Part shown: positions 23,578 to 31,858 of the stretch, one piece after another | Layout of the letters: every line of letters begins with the position of its first letter | Position numbering within the stretch: the first letter of the stretch is position 1 | Assembly: GCF_000428145.1 (NCBI RefSeq) | Contig: NZ_KE386631.1 | Coordinates: 13,184-52,284, forward strand | DNA length: 39,101 nt | DNA from: Chitinilyticum litopenaei DSM 21440 | GTDB lineage: Bacteria; Pseudomonadota; Gammaproteobacteria; Burkholderiales; Chitinibacteraceae | Reading direction: 5' to 3' | The notes under the pieces: model-generated | What the model saw: the letters and a program-made list of their open reading frames with translations, nothing else | Database searches by the model: none | Told to the model about the DNA's origin: nothing | Position numbers and translations under genes: made by a program

Positions 23578-24167
23578 AGCCCGGTCTCCTGCAGCTTGGC
23601 GAGCAGCGCGCGGATGGCGCGGCCGCGGTGCGAGATGGCGGATTTCTCGTCGGCGCCGATTTCGGCGACCGTCTTGCCAAATTCCGGCAGCCAGAAATGC
23701 GGGTCGTAGCCGAAGCCGCCGTCGCCACGGGGCGCATCGACGATCTCGCCGGCGCAGATGCCGTCGGCGATCAGCGGCTGCGGATCATCGGCGCTGCGCA
23801 CCAGCACCAGCGCCGCGTAGTAATACGCGCGGCGATCGGTCTTGCCGGCCAGCTCGGCGATCAGCTTTTCATTGTTGCGCGCGTCGGATTTCGGCTCGCC
23901 CGCGAAGCGTGCGGAGAGCACGCCGGGCTGGCCGCCCAGTGCGTGCACGCAGATGCCGGAATCGTCGGCCAGCGCCGGCAGGCCGGTGGCCGCCGCCGCG
24001 TGGCGCGCCTTGGCCAGCGCGTTTTCGATGAAGGTGGCGTGCGGCTCGTCCGCCTCGCCCACGCCCAGCTCGCCCTGCGGGATGACGACCCAGCCCAGCG
24101 GCTCGAGCAGGCGGTTGAATTCCTTGACTTTGCCGGCGTTGTTGCTGGCGAGAACGATCTTGTGCAT
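23574..24167 (-). CDS. rdgB: XTP/dITP pyrophosphatase
   Basis: A 197-aa Ham1-family enzyme that cleans the nucleotide pool by hydrolysing XTP, dITP and ITP to monophosphates. Motifs in order: LASNNAGKVKEFNRLL (6-21), LADDSGICVHALGG, SARFAGEPKSD, FGYDPHFWLPE and SHRGRAIRALL near the C-terminus. Length is typical. It starts 4 bases after the retropepsin-like gene stop and overlaps the 76-aa gene by 4 bp. Confidence 0.96.
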   Translation of the reverse strand: MHKIVLASNNAGKVKEFNRLLEPLGWVVIPQGELGVGEADEPHATFIENALAKARHAAAATGLPALADDSGICVHALGGQPGVLSARFAGEPKSDARNNEKLIAELAGKTDRRAYYYAALVLVRSADDPQPLIADGICAGEIVDAPRGDGGFGYDPHFWLPEFGKTVAEIGADEKSAISHRGRAIRALLAKLQETGL

Positions 24168-24170
24168 GGC

Positions 24171-24812
24171 TCAGAAGGGCTTTTTGGTCAGTGTCATGAT
24201 GTTGTTTTCGGTCTTGATCTGAAAGCGGCTGAGTACCGAATTCCCGATCAGGGCAATCTGCGGATCATTGCTTTCCGTTACCAGCGTCTTGACGTCGTAC
24301 AGCGTCACGCCGCCGACGCGCAGCTGCGGGATGGTCACCACGGTGACGCGGATGACGCCATTGGCGGTTTGCGAGCTGCCGGCCTGGCCGCCGCTGAGGC
24401 TGACGCCCAGCTGCTTCGCGGTCGGCGCGGAGAGTACCAGCATGCTGGCGCCGGAGTCGATGGTGGCGCGCACGGTGCTGCCATTGATGGCGAGATCGGT
24501 ATTGAAATGCCCCAGCTCATCGGCATTCATGACGATGGTATTGCTCCCGACCCCATTATTGCCCGAGGCTGTAGAGACATACCCCTGGCCAAGTTTCAGC
24601 GTGCGCTGCTTGCCGTCCACTTCGATGCTGGCGCTTTCGCCGTCGATGCGCAGCACGCGCAGGCCATCCAGCGTCTGCCCGGCGGAGAGCGTCTTGCGCT
24701 GGCCGTTGATGCTGAAAATGGCCTTGCTGCCCATGGTGGCAATCAGGGTGACTTCGGCTGCATGCAGCACGGGGGCAGCCAGCAGCAGGGCAGTGATCAG
24801 AATGCGTTTCAT
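24171..24812 (-). CDS. Retropepsin-like aspartic protease, secreted
   Basis: A 213-aa protein with a signal peptide (MKRILITALLLAAPVLHA) and a C-terminal single-lobe aspartic protease domain (about 95-213), with the active motif ATIDSGASMLVLS (Asp119). It fits the clan AA family found in many Proteobacteria (TIGR02281-like). It would act as a homodimer in the periplasm or membrane. The N-terminal region (about 20-85, SINGQRKTLSAGQTLDGL) looks like a SH3-like or PilP-type beta domain. Start 24812 has GAGGAG nearby and overlaps the dusA stop as ATGA. Substrate unknown. Confidence 0.87.
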   Translation of the reverse strand: MKRILITALLLAAPVLHAAEVTLIATMGSKAIFSINGQRKTLSAGQTLDGLRVLRIDGESASIEVDGKQRTLKLGQGYVSTASGNNGVGSNTIVMNADELGHFNTDLAINGSTVRATIDSGASMLVLSAPTAKQLGVSLSGGQAGSSQTANGVIRVTVVTIPQLRVGGVTLYDVKTLVTESNDPQIALIGNSVLSRFQIKTENNIMTLTKKPF

Positions 24813-25819
24813 GAGGGCTCCTCGTTGGTCTCCACCGCCGCCAGCGCTGCTTCGATCAGCGGCCAGCCGGCATTTTTCAGTAGTGTGGCATCGGAGAGCA
24901 TGCGTCGCCACTGTCGGCCACCACGCACGCCATGGAACAGCCCCAGCAGGTGACGGGCAATGATGCGCAACGGCACGCCGGCGACGAGCTCGGCTTCGAT
25001 GAAATCGCGCAGGGCATGGATGACGGCATGCCGGCTGGCGGCGGCGCTGCCGGCGCCGTAATACAGGCGGTCCACCTCGTTGAGGAACCAGGGGTTGTGA
25101 TAGGCCTCGCGGCCGACCATCACGCCATCGACATGCGCAAGCTGGGCGAGGCAGGCCTCATGGCTGGTGAGTCCGCCGTTGATGATGATTTCCAGATCGG
25201 GAAAATCCGCCTTGAGCCGGTGTACATAGTGGTACTTCAGCGGCGGAATCTCGCGGTTTTCCTTGGGCGACAGGCCCTTGAGGATGGCATTGCGGGCATG
25301 CACGATGAAGGTATTGCAGCCGGTATCCGCCAGCTGGCCCAGAAAATCGCGGACAAAGCCGTAATCCTCGACCGCATCGATGCCGATGCGGTGCTTGACG
25401 GTAATGTCGAGCGAGCAGGCATCCTGCATGGCGCGCAGGCAGTCGCCAACCAGCGCCGGCTCCAGCATCAGGCAGGCCCCAAAGGAGCCCGACTGCACGC
25501 GCTCGGAAGGGCAGCCCACATTCAGGTTCACCTCGTCATAACCCCAGGCCTCGGCGATTTTTGCGCAGCGCGCCAGATCGGCGGGGTCCGAGCCGCCGAG
25601 CTGCAGGGCCAGCGGATGTTCGATGGCGTCAAAGCGCAGATGGCGCTGCTGGTCGCCATGCAGGATGGCGCCGGTATTGACCATTTCGGTGTACAGAAAT
25701 GCCTGGCTGGACAATTCGCGGGCAAAGCGCCGGTAGAAGCGATCGGTCCAGTCGAGCATGGGGGCCACGCAGAAGCGGCGGCGCGCGGGCAGGGCGGTGT
25801 CGGTAAGGGTCTGGGTCAT
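24809..25819 (-). CDS. dusA: tRNA-dihydrouridine(20/20a) synthase DusA
   Basis: A 336-aa FMN-dependent enzyme that reduces uridine 20/20a in the tRNA D loop. Motifs: CVAPMLDWTDRFYRRFAR (17-34), GYDEVNLNVGCPSERVQSG with catalytic Cys103, and DAVEDYGFVRDF, INGGLTSHEACL and GVMVGREAYHNPW, all typical of DusA. Start 25819 (MTQTLTD) fits the family length; an upstream ATG at 25861 is less likely. First gene of the coupled run dusA, retropepsin-like protease, rdgB, 76-aa protein. Confidence 0.95.
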   Translation of the reverse strand: MTQTLTDTALPARRRFCVAPMLDWTDRFYRRFARELSSQAFLYTEMVNTGAILHGDQQRHLRFDAIEHPLALQLGGSDPADLARCAKIAEAWGYDEVNLNVGCPSERVQSGSFGACLMLEPALVGDCLRAMQDACSLDITVKHRIGIDAVEDYGFVRDFLGQLADTGCNTFIVHARNAILKGLSPKENREIPPLKYHYVHRLKADFPDLEIIINGGLTSHEACLAQLAHVDGVMVGREAYHNPWFLNEVDRLYYGAGSAAASRHAVIHALRDFIEAELVAGVPLRIIARHLLGLFHGVRGGRQWRRMLSDATLLKNAGWPLIEAALAAVETNEEPS

Positions 25820-25970
25820 TGGCGTGGCAGCATGGGGCCGTAAGGCTGGCGGGGCAGGCAAAGCCCGATTTTACGCCGGAAGCCCGTGCGCGTCGCGCCT
25901 GCGGGTGTCAGGCCGGTGTTTCCGGTGCTTGCCAGGGCCGGATTGCCGGGCGCGGTGTCTGGCGGACGGC

Positions 25971-26930
25971 TTATTTTCTGGCGGGGGCGGCGTCCCAGGC
26001 GGCGAAAGTCGCGGCGTTGTCCCGGTGCACGAGCGTTGGCGGCAGCAGTTCGGTATCGCGGTCGATGCTGCTGCTGCCCAGCCAGCCCAGCCCCTGTTCG
26101 GCGGCGCGCCGGCCCATGGTGGCGGGGGACTGGCTGGCGCTGGCGACGATCTGGCTGCCGGCGGCGATCTGTTTCACCACCGCATCCGAGCCATCGACCG
26201 AGCCGATCAGCACGCGTTCCAGTTTCCTTTCCCGCAGGTATTGCAGGCTGCCCAGCGCCTGCCGGTCGTTGATGGCGAAGACGGCATCAATGGGGGCGTG
26301 CTTTTTCTGGGCCTGCTGCATGGCCTGATGGCCGCCCCAAACCGAGCCCAGGCCGTTTTCCCGGTCGCTGAGCAGCTTGATGCCGGGGAACTGGGCCAGC
26401 GCGCTCTTGCAGCCGGCGACGCGATCAATCACCGAAGACACATTCGGGCCGTTCTGGATCACGACACGGCCCTGGCCCTTGAGCGTTTTGGCCAGGTGCT
26501 CGCACACCATGCGTCCGGCCAGCACATTGTCGGTCATCACCGTCTGGTTGGCGCCCTGGGCGCGCACATCCACGGCAATCACCACCACACCCTGGGTGCG
26601 GGCCTTGCGCAGGACCTCGGTGAGCGCGCCTTCGGCGGCGGCGCTGACGAGCAGCAGTTCGACATTCTGGGCCAGCAGCTCTTCGATTTGCGCGATCTGT
26701 TTGGGCGCATCGTAATCGGCCGAGCGGACCAGCATCTGCGCGCCGGGGCTGTGCTGGCGAATGCCTTCCTGCATGCCGTGCAGCAAAGCGACAAAGAAGG
26801 GGTTGCCCAGCGTGGCGATGCTGATGCCGATGCGGCGTGCCGGCGGCGGGTCTGCGGCCAGGGTGCTGCCGCCGCCGGCCAGCACCAGCAGGCTGGCCAG
26901 CAATGGACGCAGCCAGTGAAGCATCGTCAT
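25971..26930 (-). CDS. Periplasmic sugar-binding protein (ribose/LacI-type fold)
   Basis: A 319-aa protein with a signal peptide (MTMLHWLRPLLASLLVLAGG) cleaved near AADPP. A type I periplasmic binding domain follows: IGISIATLGNPFFVALLHGM, then VELLLVSAAAEGALTEVL, VIAVDVRAQG and VFAINDRQALGSLQYL. These are the marks of the ribose/galactose/AI-2 binding group (Peripla_BP_4). AGGAGG lies seven bases before the ATG at 26930, deciding the start. No ABC permease or ATPase and no sensor kinase is adjacent, so it may feed a transporter elsewhere or a receptor. It is divergent from yqhD across a 180-bp region with a palindrome. Confidence 0.87.
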   Translation of the reverse strand: MTMLHWLRPLLASLLVLAGGGSTLAADPPPARRIGISIATLGNPFFVALLHGMQEGIRQHSPGAQMLVRSADYDAPKQIAQIEELLAQNVELLLVSAAAEGALTEVLRKARTQGVVVIAVDVRAQGANQTVMTDNVLAGRMVCEHLAKTLKGQGRVVIQNGPNVSSVIDRVAGCKSALAQFPGIKLLSDRENGLGSVWGGHQAMQQAQKKHAPIDAVFAINDRQALGSLQYLRERKLERVLIGSVDGSDAVVKQIAAGSQIVASASQSPATMGRRAAEQGLGWLGSSSIDRDTELLPPTLVHRDNAATFAAWDAAPARK

Positions 26931-27019
26931 GGCCGCACCTCCTGTAAGCGTGTTGCCGTAAGTATTTGCATGCCAGCGCGGTGCTGCGCGGCTTGCTGAC
27001 GGGCGGTCGGGAAATGGGC

Positions 27020-27040
27020 CGCAAATCCGGCGGATTTGCG
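27020..27040. promoter_or_regulatory. Palindrome between the sugar-binding gene and yqhD
   Basis: CGCAAATCCG (27020-27029) and CGGATTTGCG (27031-27040) are a perfect 10-bp inverted repeat around one G, about 70 bp before yqhD and 90 bp before the divergent gene. The lack of a T tract and the divergent position suggest an operator, not a terminator. Confidence 0.5.
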
Positions 27041-27110
27041 AGCTGCTGTTGATGCCGAGCCGCAACAGCGCCTAAAGTCTGGCTTTGTTCTTGCCGTCCA
27101 GGAGTCCGCC

Positions 27111-28271
27111 ATGCTGAATTTTTCCTTCCATGCCCCGACCCGCATCCATTTCGGCCGTGGCCAGGCCGCGCAACTGGCGCAGGAAATCCCCCCCGGCAGC
27201 CGTGTGCTGCTGACCTCGGGCGGCGGCAGCATCCGCAACAACGGCGTGCTCGACGCCGTGCTGGCGCAGCTGGCCGCCTGCACCGTGATCGAGTTCAACG
27301 GCATCGAGCCCAATCCGGAGTTCGAAACGCTGAAGCGCGCCGCAGAACTTGGCAGGCAGGAGAAGGTGGACTGGGTGCTGGCGGTGGGGGGCGGATCGGT
27401 CGCCGACGGCAGCAAGTTCATTGCCGCCGCCATCGATCTGGATGCGGACATCGACCCCTGGCTGCTGGTCGGCAACAAGACCCGGGTCAACAGCGCCCGC
27501 CCGCTGGGCGTGGTGCTGACGCTGCCGGCGACCGGCGCGGAGGCCAACAACGTCGGCGTGATTTCGCGCCGCGAAACGCTGGACAAGCAATCGTTCCGCA
27601 GCCCGCACGTTTTCCCGCGCTTTGCCGTGCTCGACCCCGAATTCACCTTCAGCCTGCCGCCGCGCCAGGTCGGCAACGGCGTGGTCGATGCCTTTGTCCA
27701 CACGCTCGAGCAATACCTGACCTATCCGGTGGACGCGCGCGTGCAGGATCGCATGGCCGAAGGCATTCTGCAGACGCTGATCGAGGTCGGCCCGCAAACG
27801 CTGGCGCAGCCGCACGACTACGCCGCGCGCGCCAACTACATGTGGGCGGCGAACCAGGCGCTGTTCGGCCTTGTCGGCGCGGGCCAGCCGCAGGACTGGG
27901 CCAGCCACGCCATCGGCCACGAGCTCACCGCGCTGTACGGCCTGGATCACGCGCGCTCGCTGTCGGTGACCGTGCCGCATCTCTTGCGCTACTGCCGGAG
28001 CGACAAGGCCGCCAAGCTCAGGCAGTACGGCGAGCGCGTATGGGGACTGGCCGGCAGCGACGACGCCATCATCGATGGCGCGATTGCCGCGACACGCGAT
28101 TTCTTCGCGCGCATGGGCCTGCCGGTAACGCTGGCCGAGGCCGGCATCGACGCCGCAGAGGCCGCCGTGCGCCTCGAAGCCAACCTGCCGCGCCACAAGC
28201 CGCAGCCGGTGGGCGAGCACGGCAAGCTCACCGCCGCCGATTGTGCCGCCATCGTGCGCATGTCGGTCTAG
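27111..28271 (+). CDS. yqhD: NADPH-dependent aldehyde reductase (iron-type alcohol dehydrogenase)
   Basis: A 386-aa group III alcohol dehydrogenase, same length as E. coli YqhD (387). It reduces aldehydes, including toxic lipid-peroxidation products, with NADPH. The GGGS motifs (37-40, 93-96) bind the nucleotide. Metal ligands Asp193, His197, His266 and His280 match E. coli positions 194, 198, 267 and 281. PATGAEANNVGVIS is the family mark. Start 27111 follows AGGAG. A palindromic site upstream may serve a regulator. It is a single gene, followed by tRNA-Gly after about 165 bp. Confidence 0.95.
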   Translation: MLNFSFHAPTRIHFGRGQAAQLAQEIPPGSRVLLTSGGGSIRNNGVLDAVLAQLAACTVIEFNGIEPNPEFETLKRAAELGRQEKVDWVLAVGGGSVADGSKFIAAAIDLDADIDPWLLVGNKTRVNSARPLGVVLTLPATGAEANNVGVISRRETLDKQSFRSPHVFPRFAVLDPEFTFSLPPRQVGNGVVDAFVHTLEQYLTYPVDARVQDRMAEGILQTLIEVGPQTLAQPHDYAARANYMWAANQALFGLVGAGQPQDWASHAIGHELTALYGLDHARSLSVTVPHLLRYCRSDKAAKLRQYGERVWGLAGSDDAIIDGAIAATRDFFARMGLPVTLAEAGIDAAEAAVRLEANLPRHKPQPVGEHGKLTAADCAAIVRMSV

Positions 28272-28398
28272 CGTCGCAGCCGGGGCAGGGCCATGGTTTG
28301 CCACCAGGTATGAGGCTGGAGCCATTCATATGCATTGGTCTGGTGGCGATGCACGGATGGGTATGCCGGCGATGTTTGCGGGCCGGCCCGCATCGCCT

Positions 28399-28427
28399 GT
28401 TCCATTCGCGCGGCATCGTGCTACAAT
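28399..28427 (+). promoter_or_regulatory. Promoter of tRNA-Gly
   Basis: TACAAT at 28422-28427 is a good -10 placed 10 bp before the tRNA. A weak -35 (TTCCAT, 28400-28405) lies 16 bp upstream. Confidence 0.55.
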
Positions 28428-28437
28428 CGCGGCCTCT

Positions 28438-28511
28438 GCGGGCGTCGTATAATGGTAATACCTCAGCTTCCCAAGCTGATGCCGTGGGTTCGATTCCCAT
28501 CGCCCGCTCCA
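28438..28511 (+). tRNA. tRNA-Gly (anticodon CCC)
   Basis: A complete 74-nt cloverleaf with encoded CCA. Acceptor GCGGGCG pairs with CGCCCGC, the D arm has GTATAATGGTAATAC, the anticodon stem is TCAGC/GCTGA with loop TTCCCAA, and the T arm is GTGGG/CCCAT around TTCGATT. Confidence 0.96.
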
Positions 28512-28516
28512 GATGC

Positions 28517-28549
28517 AAAACCCCTGAAGCCTGCTTCAGGGGTTTTTTT
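28517..28549 (+). terminator. Terminator after tRNA-Gly
   Basis: AAAACCCCTGAAGC (28517-28530) and GCTTCAGGGGTTTT form a 14-bp stem around CT, followed by a T run. It lies 6 bp after the tRNA and just before pxpA. Confidence 0.9.
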
Positions 28550-28565
28550 CTTGCCGGAGAATGCC

Positions 28566-29309
28566 ATGCCGAGTATCGATCTGAACGCCGACCTGGGCGA
28601 GGGCTGCGGCAGCGATGCCGAGCTGATGCCGCTGCTGTCGTCGGCCAGCATCGCCTGCGGCGGGCATGCCGGCGACGCGGCGTCGATGCGCGAGTGCGTG
28701 CGGCTGGCGCTGCGCCACGCTGTGCGCATCGGCGCGCACCCGTCCTACCCCGACCGCGAGCATTTTGGCAGGCGGAGCCTCGTCCTGCCGCCCGAAACCC
28801 TGCTCGCCAGCCTGAGTGCGCAGTACCAGGCGCTGGCGGCCATCTGCCGGGAAGAGGGCGCGAGCATCGCCTACGTGAAGCCGCACGGCGCACTCTACAA
28901 CGACGCCTGCCGCGATGCGGCGCTGGCCGCACGGCTTGCCGGCTGGGTCGCGACGCTGCCGGGTGCTCCGGCACTGATGGGCTTGCCGGGCAGCCGCCTT
29001 GCCATGGCCGCGCAGGACGCCGGCCTGCGCTATCAGGCCGAGGGGTTCGCGGATCGCGCCTACCGGGCCGACGGCGCGCTGCTGCCGCGCAGCGAGCCGG
29101 GCGCGCTGCTCGACGACGCGGCGGCGCTGGCGCAGGTGCGCGAGCTTGTCCTGCATCAACAAGTGCGCACAAAGGCCGGCGAATCGGTGAAATGCCGAAT
29201 CGATACGCTGTGCCTGCACGGTGACAATCCAGCTGCAATCAGGCAGGCGCGACAGATCCGCGGCCTGCTCGACACGCTGTCCGTCACTGTGACATCCGCA
29301 CAGATGTAA
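28566..29309 (+). CDS. pxpA: 5-oxoprolinase subunit A (LamB/YcsF family)
   Basis: A 247-aa protein with all the PxpA marks: IDLNADLGEGCGSDAELMPL (4-23), SIACGGHAGD, IGAHPSYPDREHFGRR, YVKPHGALYND and the C-terminal CLHGDNPAA. PxpA works with PxpB and PxpC to cleave 5-oxoproline to glutamate with ATP. The partners are not in the window, which is unusual as they are normally adjacent. The start follows GGAGA and begins exactly at the conserved N-terminus. It reads out of the tRNA-Gly terminator region, so it needs its own promoter, which I could not identify. Confidence 0.93.
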   Translation: MPSIDLNADLGEGCGSDAELMPLLSSASIACGGHAGDAASMRECVRLALRHAVRIGAHPSYPDREHFGRRSLVLPPETLLASLSAQYQALAAICREEGASIAYVKPHGALYNDACRDAALAARLAGWVATLPGAPALMGLPGSRLAMAAQDAGLRYQAEGFADRAYRADGALLPRSEPGALLDDAAALAQVRELVLHQQVRTKAGESVKCRIDTLCLHGDNPAAIRQARQIRGLLDTLSVTVTSAQM

Positions 29310-29378
29310 ATGCTGCCGCGCCATGCGGCCCACCCGGCGGGCAGACTATGACAAAGCCATAGCACCGGGAGTCTCGCC

Positions 29379-30749
29379 ATGTCGACCAGCCATCCGCGCG
29401 GTTTGTACCTGCTCTTCGCCACCGAGATGTGGGAGCGCTTTTCCTACTACGGCAACCGGGCACTGCTGGCGCTGTTCATGATCTCGGCGCTGTCGTTTGA
29501 CAAGCAGTTCACCGCCGCGCTGTACGGGCAGTACACCGGCCTGGTTTACCTCTCGCCGCTGATCGGCGGCTATGTCGCCGACCGTTTCTGGGGCAACCGC
29601 CGCTCGATCCTGGTCGGCGGCGCGCTGATGGCGGCGGGGCAGTTCACGCTGTTTCTGGCCGGCAGCTTCTATACCCGGCTCGAGCTGGCGATTCCGCTCT
29701 TCTATTGCGGGCTGGGGCTGATCATCGCCGGCAACGGCTTTTTCAAGCCGAACATCTCGTCCATGGTCGGCCAGCTCTACAGCGCGCACGACAGTCGCAA
29801 GGATGCCGCGTACACGATCTTCTACATGGGCATCAACCTGGGCTCCTTCATGGCGCCGCTGGTGTGCGGCACGCTGGGCGACACCGGCAATCCGGCCGAT
29901 TTCCGCTGGGGTTTTCTTGCCGCCGGCGTGGGCATGCTGCTGTCGCTGCTGGTGTTCAGGACGCTGCAGCATCGCTATCTGCATGCGCCGGACGGTGCGC
30001 CCATCGGCCTGCCGCCGCGCCGGCTGAGCGCCGAGGAGAAACAGCGCGTCGATACCTCGCTGACGACGGTGGACCTCGACCGCATGCTGGTGATCGGCGT
30101 CGTGTGTTTCTTCGTGATCTTCTTCTGGTCGGCCTTCGAGCAGGCCGGCGTGTCGCTGACCTTTCTCGCCAGCGAATCGACCGACCGCACGCTCTTTGGC
30201 TGGACCATGCCGACGGCGTGGTTCCAGTCGCTCAATCCCGTTTTTGTCCTGCTGTTCGCGCCCTTGCTGGCGCAGCTGTGGAGCGTGCTGGCGCGCAAAA
30301 ACCGCGAGCCGGCGTCGCCGACCAAGATGGCCATCGGCCTCTTGCTGCTCTCCGCCGGTTTCCTGGTGATCGCCGTGGGCGTGCAGCAGATTGCGCCGGG
30401 CGTGAAGATGTCGATGCTGTGGCTGGTGGCGATGTACTGGCTGCACACGCTGGGCGAGCTGTGCCTGTCGCCGATCGGCCTGTCGCTGGTCAACAAGCTG
30501 GCGCCGGCGAAATTCGCCTCGCTCTTGATGGCGGTGTGGTTCCTGGCCAATGCGGCCGCCAACTGGTTCGCCGGCGTGCTGGCGGGCTTTTACCCGGAGG
30601 CCGGCAAGCCCGCGCCAGTGTTTCTGGGCTGGCAGATCGGCAATCTGGCGGACTTCTTCATGCTCTTCGTGGTGATGGCACTCGTCGCCGGGGCGTTGCT
30701 GCTGCTGTTGACCGGCGCGCTGCAAAAGCGGATGCATGGGGTGAGGTGA
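29379..30749 (+). CDS. POT/PTR family proton-dependent oligopeptide transporter
   Basis: A 456-aa polytopic membrane protein of the PTR2 family. The ExxER motif for proton coupling is in EMWERFSYYGNRALL (11-25). The family signatures GNGFFKPNISSMVG and FYMGINLGSFMAPLVCG follow, and the C-terminal half has LSPIGLSLVNKLAPAKFASL. About 12-14 helices are visible. It imports di- and tripeptides with protons, like DtpA/DtpB. GGGAG precedes the start. Following pxpA by 69 bp, it fits peptide and oxoproline use but may have its own promoter. Confidence 0.94.
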   Translation: MSTSHPRGLYLLFATEMWERFSYYGNRALLALFMISALSFDKQFTAALYGQYTGLVYLSPLIGGYVADRFWGNRRSILVGGALMAAGQFTLFLAGSFYTRLELAIPLFYCGLGLIIAGNGFFKPNISSMVGQLYSAHDSRKDAAYTIFYMGINLGSFMAPLVCGTLGDTGNPADFRWGFLAAGVGMLLSLLVFRTLQHRYLHAPDGAPIGLPPRRLSAEEKQRVDTSLTTVDLDRMLVIGVVCFFVIFFWSAFEQAGVSLTFLASESTDRTLFGWTMPTAWFQSLNPVFVLLFAPLLAQLWSVLARKNREPASPTKMAIGLLLLSAGFLVIAVGVQQIAPGVKMSMLWLVAMYWLHTLGELCLSPIGLSLVNKLAPAKFASLLMAVWFLANAAANWFAGVLAGFYPEAGKPAPVFLGWQIGNLADFFMLFVVMALVAGALLLLLTGALQKRMHGVR

Positions 30750-30752
30750 TAT

Positions 30753-30812
30753 GGGTATGTGCCTACAGCCTTTTTTATGAAATAGCGCTTGGGTGCATGG
30801 GGTTCAGGGTAT
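30753..30812 (+). repeat. GGGTAT-type repeat after the peptide transporter
   Basis: GGGTATGTGCCTACAGCC with a T run, then a second GGGTAT at 30807-30812. It begins 4 bp after the transporter stop. Confidence 0.55.
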
Positions 30813-30850
30813 CCCGATTATGTCTCTCTTTCAGGAACCCTTTTTTCGTC

Positions 30851-30924
30851 ATGCCCGCGAAGGCGGGCATCCAGAGCAAAGCTTGATTTCACACCGTCAT
30901 CTGGATTCCCGCGTACGCGGGAAT
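30851..30924. repeat. dRS3-like repeat pair
   Basis: ATGCCCGCGAAGGCGGGCAT (30851-30870) and ATTCCCGCGTACGCGGGAAT (30905-30924), the second an exact dRS3 core, joined by CCAGAG...CTGG. Confidence 0.7.
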
Positions 30925-30976
30925 GACAATTCTGAAGCAGAGACATAATCAGGTAGGGTATTCGGGGTGATTGTTG

Positions 30977-31442
30977 TTTAGCGCCTGCGGCGCGGTATTT
31001 GCATGCCGGTTCCGCCCGGCGAACGGGAAGGGGGATTTGTCTCGGCAAATCCCCCTTCACCCCAAAGCCGAGCCCGGTGCCAGCAAGCCGGCATCGCGCG
31101 ACGCTAGGCGGCAAAGCCGCCAAGCTCTGCGGTGACCGCCGGCCCTTCGGGCTGCCCTGCGATGCTCGCAGGCCACAGCGCGGGTTCGAAACTCGCCCTT
31201 CGGGCTCAAACATCTCACCCGCGAAACCCTGTGGCCTGCTGTGCTTCTCGGCGGCTCCAGGGCGGGGCGTGCTAAACAGCATGGTGGTATACCCATTTGG
31301 TGATAAGCCTAGAGCCCAATAAGAAAAAGGGTTGTAGCTTCATACCCAAGGAATAAACCTGCTGGAAGGCGCTTCGTTTTTCCGCCCTACGAATTACCAC
31401 CTTGCAGCACCCAATGCCCTGAAGTCGCCGAGAAGCGCAGAA
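30977..31442. repeat. Composite structured repeat, copy E (left half, centre, right remnant)
   Basis: Left half-unit from TTTAGCGCC: hairpin 2 with arms GAAGGGGGATTTG (31027-31039) and CAAATCCCCCTTC (31046-31058), loop TCTCGG; hairpin 1 with lower arms CAGGCCACAG (31169-31178) and CTGTGGCCTG (31229-31238), inner arms CGCGGGT and ACCCGCG, and apical arms GCCC (31195-31198) and GGGC (31202-31205). The centre is an inverted GGGTAT repeat (31289-31347). The right half survives only as GTCGCCGAGAAGCGCAG (31424-31440). No gene is seen between the peptide transporter and 31472. Confidence 0.72.
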
Positions 31443-31471
31443 CTCCCCTATGGCATGGTTGAGCCAGTTGT

Positions 31472-31792
31472 TTAACAGGGAGCGGTGCTGAGGCTGCTGT
31501 GATCGTCGATCAGCTGGAACGGCATTGCGTAGCTGATCTCGGGGCCAACGGTGCATTGCCTGACGTCGCTATCGGTGAAGGCATGGTACAGGGTCAGTGT
31601 GTAGCCTAATCCCTTGTAAAAGCCGGAGCCGCCGTCCGTCGCGGCTGCACGCAAAACGGAGAACACTGGTTTTTTCCCCTGTTTGGCTAGCCAGAAATCG
31701 CCTTCACCCAACGCATAAGGCAGTAAAACGGCAAGAAGCAAGCCAGCAATAAGGCCTGCCAGGAGTGCTTTGCCAGTTGATGCGGGTTTCAT
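31472..31792 (-). CDS. Small membrane-anchored protein of unknown function
   Basis: A 106-aa protein. A short basic start (MKPASTGK) is followed by one hydrophobic segment, ALLAGLIAGLLLAVLLPYAL (9-28), and an extracytoplasmic tail with two cysteines, Cys80 and Cys106, that could form a disulfide. No family recognised. It lies just downstream of the DUF945 gene, on the same strand but after that gene's terminator, so it needs its own promoter. The length and the orderly membrane segment support it, though confidence is moderate because repeat sequence borders its 3' side. Confidence 0.55.
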   Translation of the reverse strand: MKPASTGKALLAGLIAGLLLAVLLPYALGEGDFWLAKQGKKPVFSVLRAAATDGGSGFYKGLGYTLTLYHAFTDSDVRQCTVGPEISYAMPFQLIDDHSSLSTAPC

Positions 31793-31812
31793 ATTGTCCG
31801 ACTCGCTGATGG

Positions 31813-31847
31813 AAAAACAGCCGCATGATCCATGCGGCTGTTTTTTT
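31813..31847 (-). terminator. Terminator after the DUF945 gene
   Basis: AAAAACAGCCGCATG (31813-31827) and CATGCGGCTGTTTTT form a 15-bp stem with loop ATC. T runs on both sides make it able to work in both directions. Confidence 0.9.
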
Positions 31848-31858
31848 GGTGATGCGCC

